62,000 nucleotides of DNA from Adiantum capillus-veneris (taxonomy: Eukaryota; Streptophyta; Polypodiopsida; Polypodiales; Pteridaceae). Where the stretch lies: positions 66,426,190 to 66,488,189 of the forward strand of contig CM043965.1 of the NCBI GenBank assembly GCA_014529385.2, given 5' to 3'. This document shows, one piece after another, positions 1 through 10,450 of this stretch; position 1 is the first letter of the stretch; the number at the start of each line of letters is the position of its first letter. The notes below the pieces were generated by a model. That model had not been told where the DNA came from. It was given only the letters and a program-made list of their open reading frames with translations, and made no database searches. A program made the position numbers and the translations under genes.

Positions 1-491
1 TATAAGTACTCCTTTGAGTAACTTAAAACAGAAAAACTAAGAAAAATGAATATTTCGACAATAGTTTTAAGTTTTAAAACTTGTAAAATGGACATGGATA
101 ACAACTGATACAATCCATTGACACTTGTAAAACACATCCAAGACTAACGTATCTGTTGTCTTATTTGGATGGATGTAGGTGAGGACTCTATCCTTTCTTG
201 GATTTTTTTTTGGCTTAAAGCTATTGTCTATCAGATAGTCACTTGCTCTTACTACTTGGGAACTAATTCTTTATTGCATCACTATCATTGTATACTTAGA
301 ATGAGGCTTCATTCTCATATTCCATGTACAAAGAGAATTCTAAGATTGAGTTGTTTTTGTATTAATTATTGTCTTTTCTCTGAAGCCATCTGTCTTTTGA
401 ATGTAAAAGTTTATTTATGTCTTATTATATAAATTAAAACAGCCACACACACACATTCAGAATATATGTGTGTATGTATGTATGTATGTAT
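1..491. other. AT-rich stretch without a recognisable gene
   Basis: No frame here resembles a protein I recognise. The only structure is short microsatellites near the right end: a CA run near 443-455 and TATG repeats near 466-491, directly before the inverted-repeat block. Confidence 0.6.
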
Positions 492-660
492 GAAAAGAGA
501 ACCAACTTGAAAACATAAAAACTGCTTTACGACATGAAACTACCAAATGAAAAATTGAAGATAAAACCTACATTACAGCAAATATGCATTTTCATCATAC
601 GAAGAGAAGTCTCTATGAACTAAAAAGCAGTTTTTATGTTTTCAAGTTGGTTCTCTTTTC
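492..660. repeat. Inverted repeat with 37-bp perfect arms around an inverted segment
   Basis: Bases 492-528 are the exact reverse complement of 624-660. Part of the intervening DNA (about 529-600) is the reverse complement of a segment that stands in direct orientation in the second and third tandem units (about 2,830-2,900 and 5,185-5,250). The left edge of unit 1 therefore carries a local inverted duplication or inversion. The arms could form a hairpin. Confidence 0.85.
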
Positions 661-1636
661 AAGCTTTTATTTGGTACTTTCACATCATACACTCTAGTTA
701 CCAAATCATATTTCTTCCCTACCTTCTCCGCAACTCCTATAAAAATGCCATTGTGCATACATGGGGTTTTCTATATGATGCCCAACCTTGTATGCACCTA
801 TAATCTCGAAATCATCCAAAGAATTTTCAAATTGAGACCATGTTGAACCATTCACTTTGGATGACCTTGGGATCTCAAAAACTTGCTCTTTGTTGAGTCA
901 CAATTCTCTCACTACAAACTAGGGTGGGCTTGATGTTCTTTTTTAGCTTGTGAAACTTATAACGAGAATGACTATCAACACTAGTTTAATCAAGGACACA
1001 AAAGCTTTAAGATTCCATTTGTTAAATAAATTGTTCCATAGCTAGATTCTCTTGTGATATATCATTTAATAAGCTCTTTGAGAGAGAGCATCTATGCGCT
1101 CTCTCAATTGGCATGATGCTTAGAGATTTGTATCTGCTTTTCTATATCTTCTTTAGACAAGAGACAATTCACCAATCCCTTTATGGATCTCTACCTTTCT
1201 TGATCCATTTGTGTGCGCCCTTTAAATAAAATAACTTATTCTCTCTCACATTCTCATTAACTGCATCCTCTGTTTGTTTAAAGAAAACATTACATTATAA
1301 TTCATTAATGTATCCCTTTCATAAAGTAGAATCGTATATCTGTGCATCCATCCATTGTGTCTCTAACATGGTGATATACATCATACCTACATAAAGTGAA
1401 GATTACTTGGCTCAATTGAATAGAGTTTCCCATAGATCCACACATGTTGAAAGGATTGAATCTACTTAAGACACTGGAAAGTAAATCCATGCTATGGTTC
1501 AACCCCTATAACATGCAAGGACGGGTGTGCGAGCGCAATCCCATAAAGCTAACCAATGCAAAGCACGAAAAAAGAGAGGACACTTAGAAGTAACAACAAA
1601 GGAATACAAGACTCTATTTTCTCTCCCATTAAGCCT

Positions 1637-1670
1637 CCCAACTCTAAGGAAAAGCTTGCTAAGAGTTGGG
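1637..1670. repeat. Hairpin conserved in all three tandem units
   Basis: CCCAACTCT and AGAGTTGGG form 9-bp arms around a 16-nt loop. The same hairpin occurs near 3,905-3,938 and 8,213-8,246 with only minor arm changes, each time downstream of the BLOS1-like stop codon on the minus strand. It may lie in the 3' untranslated region; function is unknown. Confidence 0.6.
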
Positions 1671-2095
1671 AAGCTTGATGTGGGAGAGAAAGCACCGAAT
1701 TCTCGACTCTTTATTCAAAACACATCTAAAATTTGGTGATTTTCCACAAAAAGACTAAAAATGCTACAGATCGAACAAAATAGAGAAAAAAGCGCCTTGA
1801 CTATCCATGCGAGAGCAATTTACAGCCAAACTACAAGAAGCATCCCATCCATTTGATGGGAAGTAACGTAACTCATTAAAACTCTTGCATTTTGTGCATT
1901 GTTTGCCTCCTAAAAATAATTGGTCCTCGTCTTTTTTACATGCCTGAGGAACCAAAAGAAAATCCATTCTATACACAACTTCCTTGCGATTGAACCATTT
2001 CATATCGCACATTTGAGAGGCCTTGCAATTTTTTTTAGAACGAAGCAAAATAGAAGATATGTCAATCTTCATAATAGATATTTGCACTCACTTAA

Positions 2096-2523
2096 TCAAG
2101 AATATGATGGTCTTTTTGATATCAAAGAGACGTGGCAAATTGTGTTGGCGATGCTTTCACACTCATATTCAATAATTTTATACCAATTTTCAAAGTTTCC
2201 AATTTCATGTTGAAATAAGAAAGAAGGCATATTAGAAGGCACTCAATATCACATGTTGACAACCAATGACAATAAACACACACACACACACATATATGTA
2301 TGTGTGTATATGTATGATATTACCTTCAGAGTCGTATCAAATTCATTCACCATAGAGATCCATTGCTTTGTTTGCTTCGAAATCTTTGTACGGTGACAGC
2401 TAGAGCTTGGGCTTCACTTGCAATCCGCTTCTCACCTTGAAAGGACTTGTGCACATCCCCATTCAGGGTCTCCACCAAAAGATTTGCAACAACTATCGTA
2501 GTAGCCGTCCTGCTTAGTTTTCT
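2096..2523 (-). pseudogene. BLOS1/GCN5L1-like 3' exons, copy 1 (dead)
   Basis: BLOS1 is a subunit shared by the BLOC-1 and BORC complexes, which act in endosomal and vacuolar traffic. Exon A (2,324-2,523) and exon B (2,096-2,206) match the other two copies but are damaged. Near the start of exon A a short deletion breaks the frame, and a one-base loss occurs just before the conserved KQTKQW motif. The acceptor of exon B reads TG where the other copies have AG. The final residues before the stop (RPSYS) are still readable. No first exon lies within the unit. Family assignment rests on recalled similarity to plant BLOS1; the damage is read directly. Confidence 0.8.
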
Positions 2524-2795
2524 CTGCAACTCAAGAGGGGAAATTTATTCATTCACATGCACTGGCTTTCTCTCTGAGGAGAGTGAAGATGTATTCACTA
2601 GAATGCATTGTCAAAAGCCATCTAACAAAATTAATATTTCCAATTCCATAACCAGGTTTCAACAAAAAGGCCTTCAGTCTTTGTCGTCTTCTCCCATGGT
2701 TTGCCAGACATGGCTTCAAAATATATATATATATATATATATTATGTGTGTGTGTGTATGTTTTGATTGTCTTGTATATATGTTTTATATGGTAG

Positions 2796-5140
2796 TCATC
2801 ATACAAAGAGAAGTCTGTATGAACTATAAGTGAAGTGCAATATTTGCTGCAATGTATGTTTTTTGTTCAAGTCTTCATATGGTAGCTTCATGTCATAAAG
2901 CAGTTTATATGTTTTCAAGTTGGTTCTCTTTCAAGCTTTTATTTGGTACTTTCACATCATATACTATAGTTACATATTTCTTCTCTAATTTCTCCCCAAC
3001 TCCTACAAAAATGCCATTGTAAATACATGTCGGTTTCCATATAATGCCCAACCTTGTGTGCACCTATAATCTCGAAACCATCCAAAGCATTTGAAAATTA
3101 AGATCATGTTGAGCCATTCACTTTGAATGACCTTGGGATTTCAAAAACTTGTCCTTTGTTGAGTGGCTATCCTCTCCTTACAAACTAGGATGGGCTTGAT
3201 GTCCTCTTCTAACTTGTGAAACTTACAACAAGAATATGAAGTCCATCAATGACTATCAACACTAGTTTAATCAAGGATACAAAAGATTTAAAATTTCATT
3301 TGTTAATTAAATTGCTCCATAGCTAGATTCTCTTGATATATCATTTAGGATCTTTAAGAAAGAGCATCTATACGCTCTCTTAATTGGCATGATCCTTAGA
3401 GATCTATACCTGCTTTTCTAAGTCTTCTTGAGATAGAAGACAAGGCACCAATCCCTTTTATGATCTCTATCTTTCTTGATCCATTTGTGTGCGCCCTTTA
3501 AATAAAATAACTTATTTCTCACATTTTGATTAATTGCATCCTCTTAAAGAAAACTTTTCATTATAATTCATTAATATGTGCCTTTCATAAAGTAGAATCG
3601 TATATCTGAGCATCCATCCATTGTGTCTCCAACATGGTGATTTACATCATACCTACATAGAGTGAAGATTACTTGGCTGAATTTCATAAAGTTTCACATA
3701 GATCCACACATGTTGAAAGGATTGAATCTACTTAAAACACTTGAAAGTAAATCCTTGCTATGGTTCAACCCCTACGACATGCAGGGGCGGGTGTGCGGGT
3801 GCAATCTCATAAAACTAATCGATTGGAAGCACAAAAAAAGAGAGAGGACACTCAAAAGTAACAACAAAGGAATACAAGACTCTATTTTCTCTACCATTAA
3901 GCCTCTCAACTCTAAGGAAAAGCTTGCTTAGAGTTGGGAAGCTTGATGTGGGAAAGAAAGCACGGAGTTCCTAATTCTTTATCCGAAACACATCTAAAAT
4001 TTGGTAATTTTCCCCAAAAAGACTAAAACCGCTACAGATCGAGCAAAATAGAGAAAAAAGCGCCTTGACTAACCATACGGTATTTACAGCCAAACTACAA
4101 GAAGCATCCCATCCACTTGATGGAAAGTAATGTAACTCATTAAAACTCTTACATTTTGTGCACTGTCGGCCTCCTAAAAATAATTGGTCCTTGTCTTTTT
4201 GACATGCCTGAGGAACCAAAACAAAATCCATTCTATAAACAACTTCTTTGCGATTGAACCATTTCATATCGCACATTTAAGAGGCCCTGCAATTTTTTTT
4301 AGAACCAAACGAAATAGAAGATATATCAATCTTCATAATAGATATTTGTACTCACTTAATCAAGAATATGATGGTCTTCCTGCTATCAAAGAGACGTGGC
4401 GAATCGCGTTGGCGATGCTTTCACAGTCATACTCAATAATTTTAATCCAATTTTCAAAGTCCCCAACTTCCTGGTTGAAATAAAAAAGAAGACATATTAG
4501 AAGGCACTCAATATCACATGTTGACAACCAATGACAATAAACACACAAACAAATGTATGTATGTATGTATATGATATCGAAATTTTACCTTCAAAGCCAT
4601 ATCAAATTCATTCACCATAGAGATCCATTGCTTTGTCTGCTTTGAAAATCTTTGTACGGTAACAGCTAGAGCTTGGGCTTCACTTGCAATCCGCTTCTCA
4701 TCTTGAAAGGACTTGTGCACATCCCCATTCAGGGTCTCCACCAAAAGATTTGCAACAACTATGGTAGTAGCCAGTGCATCCTGCTTAGCTTTCTCTGCAA
4801 CTCAAGAGGGGAAATTTATTCATTCGCATGCAATGGCTTTCTCTCTGAGGAGAGTGAAGATGTATTCACCAAAATGCATTGTAAAAAGCCATCTAACAAA
4901 AATAATATTCCCGATTCCAAAACCAGGTTTCAACAAAACGGCCTTTAGTCTTTTTCGTCTTCTCCCATGGTTTGCCAGACAATTGCCTCGATATATAGAG
5001 TCTACCACCACTTTAGTGTACACACACACACACACATATATACATATATATCTATGCATGTATATATATATATATATCAATATATATGTTTGTGTGTGTA
5101 TATAATATATATATATATTGTCTTGTATATATGTTCTATA
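2796..5140. repeat. Tandem unit 2 of the triplicated gene segment
   Basis: The second copy lies in the same orientation and is the best preserved over its whole length. It includes the conserved hairpin (about 3,905-3,938) and the BLOS1-like exons (4,360-4,794). The unit ends in an AT/CA-rich microsatellite region around 5,020-5,120, which may mark the duplication joint. Confidence 0.8.
4360..4794 (-). CDS. BLOS1/GCN5L1-like gene fragment, copy 2 (two open 3' exons)
   Basis: Exon A (4,589-4,794) follows a TTGCAG acceptor and reads open through EKAKQDAL, then the family core with NEKRI-like DEKRI and the KQTKQWISM motif, to a GTAAAA donor. Exon B (4,360-4,470) follows an ACCAG acceptor, starts with the family signature EVGDFENW, continues with EYDCESIANAIRHV and stops at TGA. 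The 118-bp intron contains TATG repeats. The two exons cover about 105 residues, most of the roughly 120-150-residue plant protein, which forms a helical coiled-coil subunit of BLOC-1. An initiator exon is not visible within the unit, so this is either a 5'-truncated duplicate or a gene whose first exon I cannot identify. Confidence 0.75.
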
Positions 5141-5689
5141 TGGTAATCATCATACAAAGATAAGTCTATATGAACTAAAAGTGAAATGTAATATTTGCTG
5201 CAATGTAAGTTTTTTCTTCAAGTTTTCATTTTAGTAGTTTCATGTCATATAGCAGTGTATATGTTTTCATGTTGGTTCTCTTTTCAAGCTTTTATTTGGT
5301 AGTTTCACATCATACACTCTGGTTAACAAATCATATTTCTTCTCCGCAACTCCTAAAAAAATGTCATTGTGCATACGTGTTGGTTTCCATATGATGCCCA
5401 ACCTTGTATGGCCTAAAATCTCGAAACAATCCAAAGCATTTGTGAACTGAGATCATGTTGAGCCATTCACTTTGAATGACCATGGGATCTCAAAAACTTG
5501 CTCTTTGTTGAGTCACAATCGTCTCACTACAAGCTAGGATGGGCTTGATGTTCTCTTTTAGCTTGTGAAACTCATAACAAGAATATCAAGTCCATCAATG
5601 GCTACCAACACTAGTTTAATCAAGGACCATGTTAATTAAATTGCTCCATAGCTAGATTCTCTCGATATATCATTTAGGTTCATTAAATT

Positions 5690-5974
5690 GCTTCACAAGC
5701 CTAGGGCATGCATGTAGGGCTAGTGTGCCTCCGGGTTGGCCACCCTTTGCATATGCATATAGGCTGCATTGTCCGGCCACCCACTTCTAGGCTAGCCGCC
5801 TTACTGTCTCCAACCGCCCGAGTTCTGGGTCGGCCGCCCACTTGAGTTGGGCGCCCATGAGATATTCCCTGTATTCATTTATGCTGTCCCCGTGGGCACC
5901 TATATATGGGGCCAGGGGGTACCCACAATCATAGATGTAATGACAGGTCTTTTGCTCCAGTAGTCAATGATCAG

Positions 5975-6027
<53 letters not shown>

Positions 6028-6038
6028 GTACTCTCACA
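5690..6038 (+). repeat. Cop-A copy 1 left LTR (5' end lost)
   Basis: It matches the right LTR from the segment GCTTCACAAG onward. It has a TATA-like CCTATATATGGGG near 5,898 and a (TC)n tract (about 5,975-6,024) just before the terminal ACTCTCACA. Confidence 0.8.
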
Positions 6039-6050
6039 TGGTATCAGAGC
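6039..6050 (+). promoter_or_regulatory. Primer-binding site (initiator tRNA-Met)
   Basis: TGGTATCAGAGC directly abuts the LTR end and is the standard plant retroelement primer-binding site for initiator tRNA-Met. Confidence 0.9.
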
Positions 6051-6385
6051 ACACGCTCTTCATGTCCAAGGCGCATCTTTCCGCATGAGGTCCTCCTTCC
6101 CAAGAAGAAGATCAAATCAGCCAGCGTTTTTTGCAGATCTGCCAGCGTTTTGAAAAAACCACACACGATGGAAACTGGCGTTTTTCTGTCGTGGAGGACC
6201 CCCCCACCACCTGCGTTTTTTACTTCATCCACTGGCGATCAACTTCTCGCTACAAGCGCTAGCCCTTTTGGGACTTTTCGTCACCGGATCACGACATTCC
6301 CAGAGAAGATACAACCATCTTGGGTGGAAGATACTTACTACTTGACCTCGAGACGTCAGATCACTAGCTTACACAAGAGCATCTA

Positions 6386-6664
6386 CATGGACTTAGGGAG
6401 AGGATCTTGGATCTCTTCTTGGACAGGTTCATTGCTTGGATATATAGACTAGAGTGGAACTTTAGTGCTTTGGACTCTCTTGGAGAGTTTACCCGCAAAA
6501 TGCAGGAGATCAGGCATCCCGCGACTACATCCGGAGTCATCCGAAGCTTGGCTTGGATGGTAGTGCAGTTGCTCTTCTACACTCCTAATCATTTGGATTG
6601 CTACCTTCATAGTTGCTTACACTCACCCTCGGTAACCTTACAAAAGACTTATCCCCCGACCTAG
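6386..6664 (+). pseudogene. Remnant of the Cop-A internal frame
   Basis: This open stretch reads LHGLRERILDLFLD, then aligns in the same frame with the Cop-A copy near 52,146-52,358 (for example SLGEFTR and RSLAWMVVQ). Upstream in this copy the frame is closed by a stop near 6,358 and by shifts that are absent from the other copy. I do not recognise the protein; from its place after the primer site it could be a gag-like product. Confidence 0.45.
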
Positions 6665-6783
6665 GCAGTAGAACACTCCCAGCTCATTCACGTTGAGAGC
6701 CACACCGAGTTGCGGTTTGGTGGCGTTGTTGGTGCGGATTTTGTTTTGGTTGACACCGGAGGATTGGAGGCAGAAGATACAGG

Positions 6784-7135
6784 CAAGACAACGCAGACAG
6801 ATTGGTCTAGCCTTTTCTCTTCTCAGAGGATCTTCACAACGCAGACTTCTCAGTTTGGCTTCCCTTCTTCATACAGGATGATCACGGTGCAGACAGCTTG
6901 GTCTAACCACGCCTCTTCTCAGAGGACCTTCACAATGCAGATTGTTTAGTCTTGCTTTCCCCTCATCTTGGATTACCCTACCTACTAACGAGACACCATC
7001 CAGTGGTGGTCCATGCGGTCTATCGGTGAGTGCTACAGATTACGATAGCTTCTACAGTGCAAACTGTTTAGTTTGGCTTTCCTTGACTTGGAGGACGGTT
7101 ACGGCACAGATTGCCATACCTAGCCTTCCTGGAGT
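6784..7135 (+). repeat. Degenerate tandem repeats of about 46-50 bp inside Cop-A
   Basis: A phrase of the form CAgtGCAGAC..cTtaGTcTGgCTTtCC recurs near 6,784, 6,835, 6,883, 6,930, 7,055 and 7,101. The same array is found in the second Cop-A copy at about 52,500-52,870. The units have drifted, so the array is old relative to the element copies. Confidence 0.6.
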
Positions 7136-7536
7136 TTTACACATTTAGCCACCTCGCCACACTGGGTTACAGGTTCCTGCATTGACACGCTTCCGGTCAT
7201 TCTCATGATGGTTCCTGGGCTACTCCATTTTCTCCAGACGTTTTGACTACAGACACCACAGATCCTATCGGGCAGGACACTTGCAGTCTGTTGGTACTTC
7301 TTTTGGTACTTCTTTCACGAGAAGGAGTTTTATTCACACTCAGTCCGGGACGTTCACGCTGTATCTTCGCCCTCTATCAACGAAGTACAATAGTTTGTTA
7401 CACTGCTCGTAACGGCATTTTACCATGGAGATCTCTCGAAGGTTGTGACACCCCAGACTGTTGCAGGCATCTTCATTTTTTTGCCTCACGTCTTCAGCTT
7501 CATGCGGTTTGTTCAGCATCCGGTGCTGAGAGGGGG

Positions 7537-7873
7537 TGTTAAGACTCACACCACTCAGCTGCTTCACAAGTCTAGGGCATGCATGTGCGGCTAGTGTGCC
7601 TTCGGGCTGGCCACCCTTTGCATATGCATATAGGCTGCATTGTCCGGCCGCCAACTTCTGGGCCGGCTGCCCACTTGAGTTGGGCGCCCATGGGGTATTC
7701 CCTATATTCATTTAGCTGGGTTGTTGGGTTTTCTTAGGCATTGCCCTACCTCCCCTTGGGCACCTATATATGGGGCAAGGGGGACACCCACAGTCATAGA
7801 TGTACTGATAGGTCTTTTGCTTTGGTAGTCTGTGGAGGGTTGATCACCCCCTCTTCACCATATCAATGTTTTG

Positions 7874-7939
<66 letters not shown>

Positions 7940-7958
7940 GCACACGTGCACTCTCACA
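7537..7958 (+). repeat. Cop-A copy 1 right LTR
   Basis: It begins TGTTAAGACTC after the purine tract and ends ACTCTCACA. A TATA-like CCTATATATGGGG lies near 7,763, and a (TC)n tract at about 7,881-7,936 precedes the LTR end. Confidence 0.85.
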
Positions 7959-8667
7959 ATACTTACATAAAGTGAAGATGACTTGACTCAATTTGATAGA
8001 GTTTCCCATAGATCCACACATGTTGAAAGGATTGAATCTACCTAAAACACTTGAAAGTAAATCCTTGCTATGGTTCAACCCCTACGACATGCAGGTGCGG
8101 GTGTGCGGGCGCAATTCTATAAAACTAACTGATGCCAAGCACAAACAAAAAGAGGACACTAAGAAGTAACAGCAAAAGAATACAAGACTCTATTTTCTCT
8201 CTCATTAGGCCTCCCAACTCTAAGGAAAAGCTTGCTCAGAGTTGGGAAGCTTGATGTGAGAGAGAAAGCACGGAGTTCTTGTTTCTTTATTCGAAACACA
8301 TCTAAAATTTGGTGATTTTCCACAAAAAGACTAAAAAAACCTACAGATCGAGCAAAATAGAGAAAAAAGTGCCTTGACTATCCATACGAGAGCAATTTAC
8401 AGTCAAACTACAAGAAGCATCCCATCACTTTGATGGGAAGTAACTCATTAAAACTCTTCCATTTTGTGCACTGTCGGCCTCCTAAAAATAATTGGTCCTC
8501 GTCTTTTTGACATGCCTGAGGAACCAAAAGAAATTCCATTCTACAAACAACTTCTTTGCGATTGAACCATTTTATATCACACATTTGAGAGACCCTGCAA
8601 TTTTCTTTAGAACCAAACCAAATAGAAAATATGTGAATCTTCATAATAGGGATTTTCACTCACTTAT

Positions 8668-9089
8668 TCAAGTATATGATGGTCTTCCTGATATCAGAGA
8701 GACGTGGCGAATCGCGTTGGCGATGCTTTTGCAATCATATTCATTAATTTTAATCCAGTTTTCAAAGTCCCCAATTTCCTCGTTCAAATAAGAAAGAAGG
8801 CATATTAGAAGCGGTATCACATGTTAACCAATGACAATAAACACACAGACATGTGTATGTATATGAATGATATCGAATTTTACCTTCAAAGCCATATCAA
8901 ATTCATTCACCATAGAGATCCATTGCTTTGTTTGCTTCAAAAATCTTAGTACAGTGGCAACTAGAGCTTGGGTTTCACTTGCAATCCGCTTCTCATCTCG
9001 GAAGGACATGTGCACATCCCCATTCAGGGTCTCCACCAAAAGATTTGCAACAACTATCACAGCAGCCAGTGCGTCTTGCTTGGCTTGCT
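8668..9089 (-). CDS. BLOS1/GCN5L1-like gene fragment, copy 3 (two open 3' exons)
   Basis: Exon A (8,884-9,089) follows a TTGTAG acceptor and reads QAKQDALAAVIVVAN, DEKRIASE and LKQTKQWISM to a GTAAAA donor. Exon B (8,668-8,778) follows an AACGAG acceptor, begins EIGDFENW, continues with EYDCKSIANAIRHV and ends at TGA. The intron is 105 bp. Frame and splice sites are intact although several residues differ from copy 2, which hints that the coding sense was kept for some time after duplication. As in the other copies, no first exon can be assigned; the sequence to the right becomes unrelated after about 9,315. Confidence 0.75.
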
Positions 9090-9513
9090 CTACAACTCAA
9101 GAGGGAAGATTTATTCATTCGCATGCAATGTCTTTCTCTCTGAGGAGGGTGAAGATGTATTCACGAGAATGCATTGTCAAAAGCCATCTAACAAGAATCA
9201 TTATTCCCGATTCCATAACCAGGTTTGAGCAAAAAGGTCTTCAATCTTTGTCCTCTTCTCCCATGGTTTGCCAGACATGGCCTTGGTACAAAGAGACTAC
9301 CACCACTTCAATATGACCTACACGTGCCGCATAAACGGGTGCCTGATTCAGAAACGAATCGTGTTATTAAATGCGATCTTATATAGGATAAAATGAGGTA
9401 GACATGGGTAGACCCAGGTCCCACTGACTCAATTGCCTTGTCAACTTCCTGTTGGAAACTTGATGGCAAATAACTGTCCAAGAAGGGTGACTGCTCGCAT
9501 CATAGAATCCGAA

Positions 9514-9702
9514 TCAAGTTCCAACGAGCTTGAACCACATATCATTGGCAGTCTTCAAAGTTTGAATGGCTAGAGAAATTTCCTTTGTCAGAAATTCCAC
9601 AATGGCCGACATTGCCTTCGCATTACTCGCATCCCAATCCACAAATGATTTTTGATACTCGTCATCTTGACGGCGGGCGTTCTTGTTTCTGGGAGCCCTA
9701 GT
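9514..9702 (-). pseudogene. Ty1/copia gag fragment
   Basis: On the minus strand a frame reads ARRQDDEYQKSFVDWDASN, followed by AMSAIVEFL and IQTLKTANDMWFKL, then a TGA at 9,514-9,516. The pattern W-D..A...I...L.......A...KTA..MW..L is the conserved core of copia-type gag (UBN2 family). Both ends are cut off by stops or shifts and no other copia domain is adjacent. Confidence 0.7.
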
Positions 9703-9846
9703 AGGACAAGGCTGAGGGCTCTAACGACTGAGACATCGACTATGTCCCTAAGCCTTTCCGCGTGAACCAGAGTCACATAATCAAGTTCCAATGGGCGTAG
9801 TTATCGCTGTTCAATTTGTCACTGGCGCTCGAGCAAGGGGGGGCCG

Positions 9847-10450
9847 TGTTGAAGTTGCTAGATAACTCCTCGCACTTCAAAAAGGGGCCGCAAAAACTTT
9901 CAAGCCTCTCCACAAGAAGGGTTTACTGCCGAGTGCAACATAAGTGTTTAAGGATTTAGCTCGGCGTTTTCAGCCATGTAGCCTCAACGTTTTCAGCCAA
10001 GAGCCTCAACGTTTTCAGCATGTAGAACCAACGTTTCAGCCCGGATCAGCCAACGATTTCAGTCCATGATCGCCGGCGAATTCCAGCCCTAGCCTCGTCG
10101 TGGTTGCAGACCCAAGCCATCGACAGTGTTAGCAAATCCGGCATTCAACCATAGACCCATCGTCGTCGTCGACACAGTACCCCAACACCAGTACCCCTTG
10201 TGCCTTGGCTCAGCATAAGGATCCACAGACCTGTCAAGAACCTCGTCGTCATCGACATCATTGTTGTCGACACACATCCACAAACCCGTCAAGAACCTCC
10301 TCCTTGTCGACATCATCATCATTGACATAGACCCATCAGTACCTCGTCGCCGACATCATCGTCGTCGACAGAGACCCAGCAGTACCCCGTCGTTGTCAAC
10401 ATTGTCGTTGACATAGAACCTCTCAGTACCTCAGTACCCGGTAGTACCCA
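9847..10450 (+). repeat. LTR-like sequence, left part, interrupted by Gyp-A
   Basis: A G-run (9,837-9,843) resembling a polypurine tract is followed by TGTTGAAGTTGC. Inside are repeated phrases such as CAACGTTTTCAGC and many GTCGTCGACA-like motifs, as in the LTR-S family. Gyp-A inserted at 10,450; the text resumes after the target duplication at 19,153 and shows an LTR-S-like pyrimidine-rich stretch (GGTGTCGTCTC, then TC-rich) to about 19,400. No intact ends were proven. Confidence 0.4.

Larger units (their letters stand above)
591..2795. repeat. Tandem unit 1 of a triplicated gene segment
   Basis: This is the first of three head-to-tail copies of a segment that carries the 3' part of a BLOS1-like gene on the minus strand, its 3' flank and intergenic DNA. 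Shared landmarks are the block starting near 626 (again near 2,898 and 5,253), a conserved hairpin at 1,637-1,670, and the exon pair at 2,096-2,523. Edges are approximate because the copies have diverged and the left edge is rearranged by the inverted repeat. Confidence 0.8.
5690..7958 (+). mobile_element. Non-autonomous LTR retrotransposon Cop-A copy 1
   Basis: Two direct repeats (5,690-6,038 and 7,537-7,958) flank about 1.5 kb. The left repeat is followed at once by TGGTATCAGAGC, complementary to the 3' end of initiator tRNA-Met, and the right repeat is preceded by the purine tract GAGAGGGGG. These are the priming sites of an LTR retrotransposon. No protease, integrase or RT can be found inside, so it must depend on an autonomous partner. 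The first 20-25 bases of the left LTR and a clear target duplication are missing. The iMet primer is typical of Ty1/copia elements, but without pol the superfamily is uncertain. Confidence 0.85.
5141..9315. repeat. Tandem unit 3, split by an LTR element
   Basis: The third copy runs from about 5,141 to 5,690 and resumes at about 7,959, continuing to 9,315. An LTR element occupies the gap. Compared with units 1 and 2, roughly 300 bp of the unit (equivalent to about 1,085-1,385 of unit 1) is missing at the insertion point, so the insertion was accompanied or followed by a deletion. The BLOS1-like exons lie in the right part and are intact. Confidence 0.75.

Noticed and set aside
1764-2087. Minus-strand frame beginning after MCDMKWFNRKEVVYRMDF, seen in all three tandem units (also about 3,971-4,276 and 8,408-8,659)
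   Set aside because: It lies downstream of the BLOS1-like stop and is shared because the DNA units are nearly identical; the C-termini diverge by frameshift, so it is more likely 3' UTR.
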